From a virus: 64,000 bases of DNA. Below the pieces are notes generated by a model. That model searched no databases. It saw only the letters and a list, made by a program, of their open reading frames with translations, and was not told the origin of the DNA. Numbering within the stretch: the stretch's first letter is position 1; each line of letters opens with the position of its first letter. The stretch is taken from positions 60,776 through 124,775 of the IMG/VR virus record IMGVR_UViG_3300030108_005940; one strand, given 5' to 3'. The translations under genes and the position numbers were made by a program. Of this stretch, positions 51,993 through 61,000 are shown piece by piece.

Positions 51993-52429
51993 TGAATAAA
52001 TGGCGTCAAGGTACCTTTATACCTAAAAATATACATAAGTTTATTGGTAGCAAAGCAATATACCGCTCTGGTTTAGAGTTAAAATTTTTCCGTTTTTGTG
52101 ATGATAACCCTAACGTAATTAAATGGGGTAGTGAAAATGTTGTTATACCTTATACAAGTCCTATAGATCATAGAGTACATAGATATTACGTTGATAATTA
52201 TATTGAAATTAAAGAAGGTACTGTAACAAAAAAATATCTCGTTGAAATTAAACCTTCAAAACAAACAAAACCACCTACAGTTAAATATAAAAAGAAAAAG
52301 CATTTAATTTATGAGCAACGAGCGTTTGTTATAAATCAAGCAAAATGGTCTGCAGCTAGAGAATATTGTAAAAAAATAGGAGGTTCTTTCATTATTTTAA
52401 CAGAAAAAGAGCTTATTTCGAACAAATGA
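51992..52429 (+). CDS. 4: head completion protein gp4 (nuclease-fold)
   Basis: A 145-residue protein starting at the ATG at 51992, sharing one base with the previous stop; a GTG at 51989 is in frame but less likely. YRSGLELKFFRFCDDNPNVIKW (about 26-47), YVDNYIEI and KKYLVEIKPSKQTKPP give the E...D...E-x-K order of a PD-(D/E)XK fold, as in T4 gp4/gp50. It may trim DNA at the portal after packaging. Length matches T4 gp4 (150). Confidence 0.85.
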   Translation: MNKWRQGTFIPKNIHKFIGSKAIYRSGLELKFFRFCDDNPNVIKWGSENVVIPYTSPIDHRVHRYYVDNYIEIKEGTVTKKYLVEIKPSKQTKPPTVKYKKKKHLIYEQRAFVINQAKWSAAREYCKKIGGSFIILTEKELISNK

Positions 52430-52436
52430 ATAAATA
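52429..52436 (+). promoter_or_regulatory. late promoter box AATAAATA
   Basis: AATAAATA overlaps the gp4 stop codon and ends 5 nt before the gp21 ATG at 52442. Confidence 0.5.
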
Positions 52437-52441
52437 ATTGT

Positions 52442-53107
52442 ATGTCATTAAAGCTTAACTTGGTTGTAGAAAAACCTGATGTGAACGATGAGTTCGAATA
52501 CATTGAAGAAGAAGTAGATAGAAACTCACCTTCGAATTTATATATAAAAGGTCCTTATATGATGGCTGAAGGGGTAAATAGAAATAATCGTTTATACCCT
52601 CTAGATGAATTACAAAGAGAAACACAACGTTATATTGAGGAAATGGTTACACCAGGCCGTGCAATGGGAGAGCTAAATCACCCAACATCAGCAGATGTAG
52701 ATCTAGAAAGAGCGTGTCATATGGTAACAGAGTTAACCCAAGATGGAAATGTATTTTATGGTAAGTCAAAAGTATTATCTACGCCGTGTGGTCAAATAGT
52801 TAGATCTTTAATAAATGACGGTGTAAAAGTAGGTATGTCTTCACGAGCTTTAGGCACACTTGAAGAGAGTAGTGAGCATAGTACCGTTAAAAATATGAAA
52901 TTAGTTGCTATTGATTGTGTAGCAGATCCATCATATCCAAAAGCTTTTGTTAATGGTATATTAGAATCTAAACAATGGGTATTGGTTGATGATAATAAAT
53001 ACGAAGAAGTTTATGAAAATTTTGAAAAATCACTACAAAAACTACCAAAAAAAGACATTGATTTGTTTTTACGTAACAGAATCCTTAGCTTTATTAAATC
53101 AATATAA
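52442..53107 (+). CDS. 21: prohead protease gp21
   Basis: A 221-residue S78-type serine protease. GPYMMAEGVNRNNRLYP (about 36-52), GELNHP (His catalytic, about 80) and VGMSSRALG (Ser catalytic, about 137) are the family marks. In T4 it cuts head proteins after (L/I)-x-E and then itself. Targets fitting this rule in the window include gp22, gp23 and the leaders of the 17497-26542 cassette. Confidence 0.93.
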   Translation: MSLKLNLVVEKPDVNDEFEYIEEEVDRNSPSNLYIKGPYMMAEGVNRNNRLYPLDELQRETQRYIEEMVTPGRAMGELNHPTSADVDLERACHMVTELTQDGNVFYGKSKVLSTPCGQIVRSLINDGVKVGMSSRALGTLEESSEHSTVKNMKLVAIDCVADPSYPKAFVNGILESKQWVLVDDNKYEEVYENFEKSLQKLPKKDIDLFLRNRILSFIKSI

Positions 53108-53113
53108 TAAATA
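53106..53113 (+). promoter_or_regulatory. late promoter box AATAAATA
   Basis: AATAAATA overlaps the gp21 stop codon and ends 5 nt before the ATG at 53119. Confidence 0.5.
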
Positions 53114-53118
53114 ATAAT

Positions 53119-53265
53119 ATGGCTAAAGATAAATTAAAGATTAGTAAGTTTATCCACCACGTTTCTGATAAAAATTATGCTCAGGCACATAAATATTTAA
53201 AGAGCGTCATTGAGGATAAAATTGCAAAAAAAATTAATAACGCAACCGATAAACCACTCTTTTAA
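53119..53265 (+). CDS. small prohead core protein candidate, 48 aa
   Basis: A 48-residue gene too short for simple ORF thresholds. It reads MAKDKLKISKFIHHVSDKNY, continues with AHKYLKSVIEDKIAKKIN, and ends KPLF-stop. It is basic and helical. It lies between gp21 and gp22, where T4-like phages place small core genes (T4 gp67/68 are also next to 21). It has its own late box exactly 5 nt upstream and a stop 2 nt before gp22, which supports it as real. Confidence 0.7.
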   Translation: MAKDKLKISKFIHHVSDKNYAQAHKYLKSVIEDKIAKKINNATDKPLF

Positions 53266-53267
53266 TT

Positions 53268-54122
53268 ATGAATAAGAAAGCATTACCTGAACAAGCAGAA
53301 GAAGTACTTACTGAAGAGTCAGTACAAGCTATAGAATCTGCCATTGGAGAAAAAATTCAGCTATCAGTAGAAGCTGCATTAACTAATCAAGATGAGCTTT
53401 ATGCTGAAAAACTTGAAGAGTTAGTTAGCGCGATTGATAAAGATCATACTGATAAACTTAAAAGAGTTGTAGAAGCTGTAGATATTAATAATGCAAATAA
53501 GCTTATTACTGTAGTTAAGCGTTATGAAAAAGAACTCAATGGAAGCGCTAGTAAGTTTAAAACAACATTAGTAGAGAGTATTTCAGACTATTTAGATGAA
53601 TACATAGAAGAAGCTGTACCAACACAAGCTATTGAAGAAGCAACTAAGAATAGAACTGCAAGAGAAGTTCTTTCTAACTTAAGAAAAGTGCTTGCTGTAG
53701 ATTCATCCCTAATGAGTGAGTCTGTTAAAGAAGCTGTTGTTGATGGTAAGACACAAATTGATAAATTAACTGCTGATCTTAACATTCTTAAAAAAGAAAA
53801 TAATCTTCTTAAAGAAGCGTATGGAAAACAAACTGCTAATTTATTATTAGAAACAAAAACAGCTGGTCTTCCACAAAGTAAAAAAGATTATCTTGTTAAA
53901 ATTTTAGGTGATAAATCACCAAAGTTTATTGAAGAGAACTTTAACTACACAGTTACGTTATTTAATAAAAAAGAAAAAGAAAGACTTTCTGTACTTAAAG
54001 AAGAGGCATACAAAACACGTAAGGTCAAAACAGATGCCCCGGTACAAAAAACAATCACAGAGGAGAAAAAATCCAAACCTTCTAACCCTTATCTTGAGGA
54101 GTTAGAGAGGTCACACAAATAA
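53268..54122 (+). CDS. 22: prohead core scaffold (gp22)
   Basis: A 284-residue Glu/Lys-rich, almost wholly helical scaffold with coiled-coil segments (LEELVSAIDKDHTDKLKRVVEAVD region). Its place between gp21 and gp23 and its composition identify gp22 (T4, 269 residues). LTEES near the N-terminus and other L-x-E sites would let gp21 degrade it after assembly. It lies 2 nt after the small core gene. Confidence 0.85.
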   Translation: MNKKALPEQAEEVLTEESVQAIESAIGEKIQLSVEAALTNQDELYAEKLEELVSAIDKDHTDKLKRVVEAVDINNANKLITVVKRYEKELNGSASKFKTTLVESISDYLDEYIEEAVPTQAIEEATKNRTAREVLSNLRKVLAVDSSLMSESVKEAVVDGKTQIDKLTADLNILKKENNLLKEAYGKQTANLLLETKTAGLPQSKKDYLVKILGDKSPKFIEENFNYTVTLFNKKEKERLSVLKEEAYKTRKVKTDAPVQKTITEEKKSKPSNPYLEELERSHK

Positions 54123-54140
54123 TTTCACCCCTGAACAACG

Positions 54141-54204
54141 AGGTGCTAGCCACCTGAGTAACTTGGGACTAGATCCCATGAGGTAAAATGAAAGGAAACG
54201 TCTA
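54141..54204 (+). promoter_or_regulatory. structured leader with strong Shine-Dalgarno site for gp23
   Basis: Two 5-bp hairpins, AGGTG-CTAGC-CACCT (54141-54155) and TGGGA-CTAGA-TCCCA (54164-54178), both with a CTAG loop. AGGT at 54181-54184 can also pair with ACCT (152-155), so two foldings compete. AAAGGAAA (54191-54198) gives a Shine-Dalgarno site about 8 nt before the ATG. A degenerate late box CACAAATA (54114-54121) would give a leader near 78 nt. Confidence 0.5.
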
Positions 54205-55737
54205 ATGAATAAACCACAATCATTTATTGATAGAGATAGGGCAGATACACTTCTTGAGAAGTGGGCACCTGTTCTTGATTATTCATCCGATAGTGTTAAG
54301 GCTATTGATGACGACCACACTCGCTTGAATACTGCTATTCTTCTTGAGAACCAAGAGCAATGGTGTATTGAGGAGAGTTCTTCTGTTGGTGGAGGTTCTT
54401 TCGGAAAAGGTGCTACTATGTCGAGTTTATACAACCCGTCACAAGGTACCATCAATTCTGGAGATAACTACGCCGCAGGTGATGCTCGTCTTCCAAAAGT
54501 TCTTATTCCAATGATTCGTCGTACGTTCCCCGAGCTTATCACAAATGAGATTGTTGGCGTGCAGCCTATGTCTGGTCCTGTTGGACTTGCATTCGCACTT
54601 CGTTATGCTTATCAGAATGAATACCTTGGCTTTGGTGTCGATGGTACTGATAAGAACGGCGCCCTCACCGGTCCTGGTAACCCTCCTAACACCCCTGCAG
54701 GTGCAGCTTCTGGCGCACGTACTGGTGGTGCTGGAAATAACTACACTGGTGTAGACGGTCTTAATGCTGACGAGCTTGGATACCAACTTCTTGATACAAG
54801 ATTTACCGGTGCTTCTTCTTACGGCTTGTCCGGAGATGATTCTAACTGGTCTTTCGCTGATCAAGATCGAGGTGTCGCTCAAATTCTTTCCGCATTTGAG
54901 ATTACTGGTAACATTCCTCAGGTTGAGGTTAAGTTCGAGAAGACCGCTGTTGAGGCCGGCACACGCCGCCTTGGTGCACGTTGGTCCGTCGAGCTTGAGC
55001 AAGACCTTAAGAACATGAACGGTATCGATATTGATGCTGAAATCACGAACGCTATGTCGTACGAGATTCAAGCTGAGATCGACCGTGAAATGCTCATGAG
55101 AATGATCCAGGCTTCTCTTAATGCTGGAGCTAACAGAGGATTCTCCTTCTGGTCACCTGCTTCTGCAGACGGCCGTTGGATGGTTGAGCGTAATAGGGAC
55201 TTCTATCAGCGTATCATCATTGAAGCTAACCGCATTGCTGTGCGTAACAGGCGTGGGGCTGCAAACTTTATTGTTTGTACTCCTCGTGTTGCCGCCATTC
55301 TTGAAATGCTCCCTGAATTCCAGTGGGTACCCGTTCAAGGTGACGTAAATACACAACCTGTTGGTATTGCTAAGGTTGGTTCACTTGGTGGAAGATTCAA
55401 CGTTTACCGTGATACTCGTACAGAGGTTCAGAACTCTAACATCTATGATGAGCAAACTTACACAACGAATGGTGCTACACGTACCGACGCTATTGAGTAT
55501 GCTCTTCTCGGATACAAAGGTCCTGAATTCTACGATACTGGTATCATTTACTGTCCTTACATTCCTGTCATGGTTCAGAGAACTATTGGTCCTAACGACT
55601 TCGCACCACGTGTTGGCTTGCTTACTCGTTATGGTGTTGTTGACAACATCTTCGGAGCAAATCTCTACTATCATGTCATTCTTGTTCAGGGACTCGGTAC
55701 TGCGTTCACTCCAGCTTCTCAGTCGGTGTACTTCTAA
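54205..55737 (+). CDS. 23: major capsid protein (gp23)
   Basis: A 510-residue HK97-fold capsid protein. The N-terminal ~57 residues are a delta region ending at Cys-Ile-Glu-Glu-Ser (Ile55-x-Glu57), the expected gp21 cut, as at T4 residue 65. FPELITNEIVGVQPMSGPVG (about 109-128), RWSVELEQDLKNMNGIDID and the C-terminal YHVILVQGLG are gp23 marks. Codons are visibly richer in C and G at third positions than neighbours, consistent with very high expression. It has a strong Shine-Dalgarno site, unlike nearby genes. Confidence 0.97.
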   Translation: MNKPQSFIDRDRADTLLEKWAPVLDYSSDSVKAIDDDHTRLNTAILLENQEQWCIEESSSVGGGSFGKGATMSSLYNPSQGTINSGDNYAAGDARLPKVLIPMIRRTFPELITNEIVGVQPMSGPVGLAFALRYAYQNEYLGFGVDGTDKNGALTGPGNPPNTPAGAASGARTGGAGNNYTGVDGLNADELGYQLLDTRFTGASSYGLSGDDSNWSFADQDRGVAQILSAFEITGNIPQVEVKFEKTAVEAGTRRLGARWSVELEQDLKNMNGIDIDAEITNAMSYEIQAEIDREMLMRMIQASLNAGANRGFSFWSPASADGRWMVERNRDFYQRIIIEANRIAVRNRRGAANFIVCTPRVAAILEMLPEFQWVPVQGDVNTQPVGIAKVGSLGGRFNVYRDTRTEVQNSNIYDEQTYTTNGATRTDAIEYALLGYKGPEFYDTGIIYCPYIPVMVQRTIGPNDFAPRVGLLTRYGVVDNIFGANLYYHVILVQGLGTAFTPASQSVYF

Positions 55738-55784
55738 TATTAGAACGTCGCTGATTAAGCAGCAGTCGAGAGACATAATCACAA

Positions 55785-55816
55785 AACAGCAGAGCGAAAG
55801 CTCTGCTGTTTTTTTT
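55785..55816 (+). terminator. strong intrinsic terminator after gp23
   Basis: Stem AACAGCAGAGC (55785-55795) pairs with GCTCTGCTGTT (55800-55810) through a GAAA tetraloop, followed by a run of T (55809-55816). It lies 48 nt after the gp23 stop and is the clearest terminator in the window. Confidence 0.92.
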
Positions 55817-55847
55817 GTTTATTCCTCTTAACTATTTTACAAGCAGA

Positions 55848-55854
55848 CTAAATA
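55848..55854 (+). promoter_or_regulatory. late promoter box CTAAATA
   Basis: CTAAATA ends 5 nt before the ATG at 55860, downstream of the gp23 terminator. Confidence 0.55.
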
Positions 55855-55859
55855 TTAAT

Positions 55860-56345
55860 ATGTCATCAATGAATTTTTTTAACCTTTCATCGTTTACACA
55901 CGGTCTTTATAACTTAAGTGGGGGCGAATTTAGCAACACAGGAATACAACTTCCACACTATTTAAATAACTCGCCACTGGCAAATGGTCGAGGTGGAGAC
56001 TTTGGATTAAGTGCGTTAGATAATTCAGTTCAATTATTAAATACAGGAAGAATTGGAGATTCACCAGTAATTGGACTTTTATTTAACTATAAAGGAGGCG
56101 ATGGTAGTTCACCAAATAGCGCTCCTGTTACTGCTAGAACAATGAGATCACCAGATCATGCTACACATAATACACACATTAGAGTAGATTCAGATTACCA
56201 TAATAATACCTTTGCATTAGTCGCTCTTAATGGAATGACCGTTACCTATACTGCTAAAGCCGGTACCATGCTACCAGTTGCTTCAGGTTTTAATCTAGTA
56301 GTTGGTCCAGATATGCGAAGAAAAGTACAAATGGGATACATTTAA
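55860..56345 (+). CDS. putative head decoration protein, paralogue A
   Basis: A 161-residue beta-rich protein. I place the start at ATG 55860, just after the late box; a longer frame opens at 55815 inside the terminator. GRGGDFGLSALDNSVQLL (about 45-62) and GFNLVVGPDMRRKVQMGYI (end) are shared with the next gene, so the two are tandem paralogues. Ser/Gly/Asn-rich composition and the place after gp23 suggest a capsid decoration or vertex protein, but no known family is recognised. Confidence 0.6.
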   Translation: MSSMNFFNLSSFTHGLYNLSGGEFSNTGIQLPHYLNNSPLANGRGGDFGLSALDNSVQLLNTGRIGDSPVIGLLFNYKGGDGSSPNSAPVTARTMRSPDHATHNTHIRVDSDYHNNTFALVALNGMTVTYTAKAGTMLPVASGFNLVVGPDMRRKVQMGYI

Positions 56346-56347
56346 GA

Positions 56348-56354
56348 CTAAATA
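56348..56354 (+). promoter_or_regulatory. late promoter box CTAAATA
   Basis: CTAAATA ends 5 nt before the ATG at 56360 and starts just after the previous stop. The two tandem paralogues thus share the same box and spacing. Confidence 0.55.
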
Positions 56355-56359
56355 TTTAT

Positions 56360-56854
56360 ATGGCAGATTACGAATACACATATGATACAGGTTTATACTT
56401 TACCGCAGATTTAGGTGGTGATACCGGTCCGGACCCTATAAATAATTCACCACGAGCAGATGGACGTGGAGGAATGTTTAGTTTAAGTGCTTTAAACAAT
56501 TCATTTGTTTTGCTTTCTGGTGGAGCCATTACCGTTGATGGGGTTGATAGAGAAGTAGCTGGAGTGCTATTTACTTACCTGCCAGAAGCTTCAGCTGCAC
56601 CACTACAATTAGACTACCATTGTACAAATCCAGAAGACGGTGAGTTTACTTCTTGTAGATTTAGAGCTGCATGGTCGTTATTTAATCTTAATAAAGGCTA
56701 CGATGGTCACACTATTGCTCTCGTTTGTGAAGATAACTTTACTGTTACATATCAAATTGCTCACGCCTCACGTACAGTAACTCCTGTTCTCTGTGGGTAT
56801 AATCTCGCAGTAGGACCTAACTTACGTCGTAAAGTAGCACTAGGTTACGCTTAA
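56360..56854 (+). CDS. putative head decoration protein, paralogue B
   Basis: A 164-residue protein sharing NNSPRADGRGGMFSLSALNN (about 29-48) and GYNLAVGPNLRRKVALGYA (C-terminus) with the preceding gene; the middles differ. A Cys pair appears that paralogue A lacks. The ends are conserved and the loop-like middle varies, as in proteins with a fixed fold and a variable exposed surface. Function unknown. The gene is followed by about 55 nt that hold no clear terminator. Confidence 0.6.
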   Translation: MADYEYTYDTGLYFTADLGGDTGPDPINNSPRADGRGGMFSLSALNNSFVLLSGGAITVDGVDREVAGVLFTYLPEASAAPLQLDYHCTNPEDGEFTSCRFRAAWSLFNLNKGYDGHTIALVCEDNFTVTYQIAHASRTVTPVLCGYNLAVGPNLRRKVALGYA

Positions 56855-56909
56855 TTGAATACTAACGTGTTCTCCCTTAATCTCACGGGGTTATAGTATA
56901 TATTTATAG

Positions 56910-57152
56910 CTATATACCATCATCAACTTCTTCTTCTTGTATCTCGTTATATAAGATATAATGATCTTGCTTATTACTATCCCAATATGCTGAAGCTGTA
57001 GCATAATCACTAAAATAATGCTCTTCTAAAAAGTTATCTGAGACTCTAAACCCGTTATTATCTATTGTATATTCTACAAGATCTACGTAGTAACCACTAA
57101 GAGGAGGTCTAAGAGGGTCACACCTTGTTATATTCCAATCGTATTCTTTCAT
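56910..57152 (-). CDS. hypothetical protein, 80 aa
   Basis: An 80-residue acidic protein rich in Tyr, Asp and Glu (VEYTIDNNGFRVSDNFLEEH, EIQEEEVDDGI). No family is recognised. Its start overlaps the stop of the LamG-like gene upstream by 1 nt, so it closes the minus-strand adhesin group. Possibly a small chaperone or a fibre-associated protein; this is speculation from position. Confidence 0.5.
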   Translation of the reverse strand: MKEYDWNITRCDPLRPPLSGYYVDLVEYTIDNNGFRVSDNFLEEHYFSDYATASAYWDSNKQDHYILYNEIQEEEVDDGI

Positions 57153-58021
57153 TAGCTTATATTATAATAGTCCATTATATTTTTTTCTATAGCAGTTCGT
57201 AGAGAACTGCAGTCACCATCAAAAACTAGACATTCAGTAATTCGCCCATCAAGAGCATATGTTGTAGCGTTGTTTAACCCACCGAGACCGTATGAACCTG
57301 AACTGTTTTTTTCAACACGAGTAAAGCTACCTAAAGACGTACCATCAATAAAGGGCTGATAATTACCTTGTACTGACCCAGCAATGGCAGTAAATAAATG
57401 AGGATCAGTATCACCGGTTTGCTGAACCCGATTCCATGTACCTGCGTAACCAAAGTTTAAGCCATCATAGTATTGAGTTGGAGCATACCACCTAGCACCG
57501 TTAGTTGTTGTACCTAAGGAAAGCATAACCTCTTGTGGGTTAGGATCCACAGTATCAAACTCACCAACAACAAATGAACTACAATCACCTATTCTTATAT
57601 TAGGAAGAGCTGTATCTAAACGTAAATAATCATTAGCACCATCAAAGTCTAATGCAGGTAACCCGTTTAAAGTGTTTATACTTCCACCATTAACAATAAC
57701 CGGCATACTATACCGTGAAGTTTGTGTCGCGTCATTTCCATTACCACTTTGATCGTAGAGTGTTTTTACCCTAACTCGACCGTTACTTGTATCACCTGCT
57801 GCAAATGTTGTTAAGGTACCATCTGCAATCTCATCTGGAGTAAAGCCTTGCGTAGCGCCGCTTGAATCTAAATACCCCAAAAATACATCACCATTATAGT
57901 TTCTGTTCAAATATCTAAAGCTATACATTCCATAAGCTGCAAATTCATAATCTGTAATATTAGGATGTATATCCATTAATAACTGCCTTGTAGATGAAAT
58001 TATACCAGATTTATTTCTCAT
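57152..58021 (-). CDS. ConA-like lectin / arabinofuranosidase-like adhesin
   Basis: A 289-residue protein. VKTLYDQSGNGNDATQ (about 85-100) is the mark of the arabinofuranosidase-B-like concanavalin A fold, and PALDFDGANDYLRLD and FVVGEFDTVDPN follow it. The C-terminal GRITECLVFDGDCSSLRTAI matches LamG-type endings. It may bind or cut host glycans as part of the tail fibre. It lies 3 nt after the large fibre gene. Confidence 0.7.
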   Translation of the reverse strand: MRNKSGIISSTRQLLMDIHPNITDYEFAAYGMYSFRYLNRNYNGDVFLGYLDSSGATQGFTPDEIADGTLTTFAAGDTSNGRVRVKTLYDQSGNGNDATQTSRYSMPVIVNGGSINTLNGLPALDFDGANDYLRLDTALPNIRIGDCSSFVVGEFDTVDPNPQEVMLSLGTTTNGARWYAPTQYYDGLNFGYAGTWNRVQQTGDTDPHLFTAIAGSVQGNYQPFIDGTSLGSFTRVEKNSSGSYGLGGLNNATTYALDGRITECLVFDGDCSSLRTAIEKNIMDYYNIS

Positions 58022-58024
58022 AAT

Positions 58025-61000
58025 TTATGCTGTTAAGTCACCAGCAACTAACCAAGTGTCTGTTGCAATTTTAGTTAATACAGCTGAACTGTATTGGACA
58101 CGAGTTTTTAGTTCATTATCAGCTGCATACAACGTTACTCCTGAACCTGCAGCTATAGTAACTTGTCCTGCTCCTTTCTGTACAATTGTAACCTCAGCAC
58201 CAATAGGAAAAGCTACTGAGCTGTTTGGCGGTACAGTTAAAGTAATAGCACTTCCATTATCAAGAGTAAGTAACCTACCATGGTCTCCTATTACTAAAGT
58301 TTTAGCTGTAGCTGTATTTATAGCTAATTGAGTATTTTGCCTCACCATTCCATTAATATCGAAAACTGAGTTTGTAAAATCCATTGTAGCGAAAGTTGCC
58401 TTACCTGACCCCCCATTACCGCAAAATACAGTACAGCAATATGCGGCACCGCTTTCAATTTTTATATGACCATTTCCGGTTTGAACCATGTACAAGTCTC
58501 CGTATTGCACTAAACATGAACAATCACCAAATTTTAAACCATAACCTGAACCTTGGTTTAATTGAATACTACCGCCACATATATGTAATTTATCATCTGC
58601 TGTAGAAGAACCAATTGCAACATTACCCCCATCTTTAATAAAGATACCATTACTTGCATCATCAGTCACATAAAGACCACCGCTATCTATTGCTCTTATT
58701 TGATCTGTATATACAGACTTGCCTTGACCGAGATATACATTACCTAATGCGCTTATGTTTCCTGCAACAGTTAATTTTTCACCCGGGTCATCTTCACCAA
58801 TACCAAGATTACAACAAATATAATTATCACCATTAGCATGCAGCTGTACTTGGGCAGTCTGACCATCTTTGTACATAACCATAACACCAGAATCGTTACT
58901 ATCAACGTATAAATTATGTGTTATTGAATCATCACTATCTTCTCTAATAAAAATACCATTAGTATTAGTACCGGTGTGTATATCTAATGTTGCACCAGGA
59001 GATGTTGTACCTATACCAATATTACCTCCGGATGCAACATGCATTCTTGTTGCACCGCCTACACATAATTGTACATCACAGAAACCATTACCTACTGTCC
59101 CACCATCACTTGGACCTAAAACCAAATCTTCATTATAAGCCATTACCACTCCAGTGTCGACTACTAGACATTTATTAAAATAAATTTTAGCTCTATCAGT
59201 TTGAATATGAGCATACGACCCATTTGCAGAACCAATTTCAAGATACCCGGTATCACTCTGTGAACGTAATAAGGTTTGATTAGTTATTGTAAGACAATTA
59301 CCAGGATTAGGTCCTATCTTTAAGCAATTATTAGAGCTTATTTCACCAGAAACAGTAAGCTCTACCGGTGGTGGCGTCGAATTCATAGTCCCAATACCAA
59401 CTTTACCTTTTAAGTAAGTACCGGCAACATCATCATTACCAAGCACAACACTATTATTACCACAACCACAAGCGCAGAAACCAATTACAGTTTCGTTTAC
59501 TGGAGTACCAGCTAATGATCTTGTACAAGCTCCTAAATATGTACTGTTATCAGGTGATGTTACTGCACTAGAACCGTTATTTTCAAATCTTCCAGCTGCA
59601 TAACCTACAGCTGCGTTACAGTCTCCATCAGTATTATTACAGAGAGAATATAAACCAATAGATGTATTATAATGACCGGTTGTATTGGATCTTGAAGAAT
59701 TAAAACCTACTGCAGTATTATTATTACCGGTAGTATTCGAATACAGCGCATGAGTTCCTATTCCAACATTTTGATAACCGCATGTATTTGTTCTAAGCGC
59801 TTGGTAACCTAAAGCTTCATTATATACACCAGCTGTTGTACAGCGTAAAGCATCAAGACCAACAGCTGTATTAGCATTCGAATTAGCTGCTAACAACGCT
59901 CTAAAACCTACAGCTGTATTACTTGCTGCAGATATTGCACCCTTTAATGTTTCATATCCAACAGCTGTGTTATAACCCCGGCAAAGAACGTTTGTAAGCG
60001 CGCAGGTTCCAATAGCAACATTACATCCACCGGTAATAACACTCTTAAGGGATGAGGGTCCAATAGCTATATTATGTGTTCCTATCGTATTAGAATGTAG
60101 AGTATTAGATCCAATGGCTATATTACAACATCCTGTTGTATTGTTTGTTAGTCCAAGATAACCTAAACTAACATTATCCCTTCCAATTGTATTATCCATT
60201 AGATTTCTATAACCAGCACTAAAGTTATAGTCACCTGATGTACTATAGTACATACTTTGCCAACCTATACTAGTATTATGTGAACCACATATGTTTGTAT
60301 ACAATGCGTTGTAACCTAGAGCAACGTTACAATTTCCATTTCGATTATAAAACATTGCCTGATATCCAATAGCAACATTACTGCTCCCGCTGTTGCTATA
60401 AGGATGACCGCCGGAGTGAGCCATGGCTCCTATAGCAACATTATTTAACCCGGTTGCATTATAAAGTAGGGCACTGGGACCTATACCAACATTATAATTT
60501 CCGGTTGTATTATTTTCGAGAGATTTAAATGCTATCGCGACGTTACAACAACCAGTTGTATTATCATGTAGTGCACACCCACCAATACCGATATTATTAC
60601 TAGCAGTAGTATTTTTGCATAAAGGTCTATATCCTATAGCTATATTATTTGTACCGTGGGTATTTGCTTTAAGAGGTTCACGTCCTATCCCAATATTATA
60701 AAATCCTCCAGTATTATTGTAGAGAGCATGATAGCCGATAGCTTCATTATGATAACCGGTTGAATTATAATACAAAGTGCATGCTCCAATCGCATTATTA
60801 AATACACCGGTAGTATTAGTATATAGAGCATTTGTACCAACACCTACGTTCTGACAAGCAGTACCGGTGTTGTTGTTTAATACAAAGTGACCTATACCAA
60901 CATTACACCCGGCTTCTGTATTTTTCCATAAAGTTTGACGCCCTAATGCTATATTACCCCCACCGGTAGTATTATCATCTAAAGCTTGTCGACCTATAGC

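Noticed and set aside
54439-55071. Long open frame antisense to gp23
   Set aside because: A shadow of gp23's biased codon use; no start signal or promoter, and Cys/Ser/Thr-heavy translation with no domain.
55815-55859. Upstream start for paralogue A
   Set aside because: It would begin within the T run of the gp23 terminator and upstream of the late box.
56855-56909. Terminator between converging genes
   Set aside because: No stem of 5 bp or more with a T run could be paired by eye.
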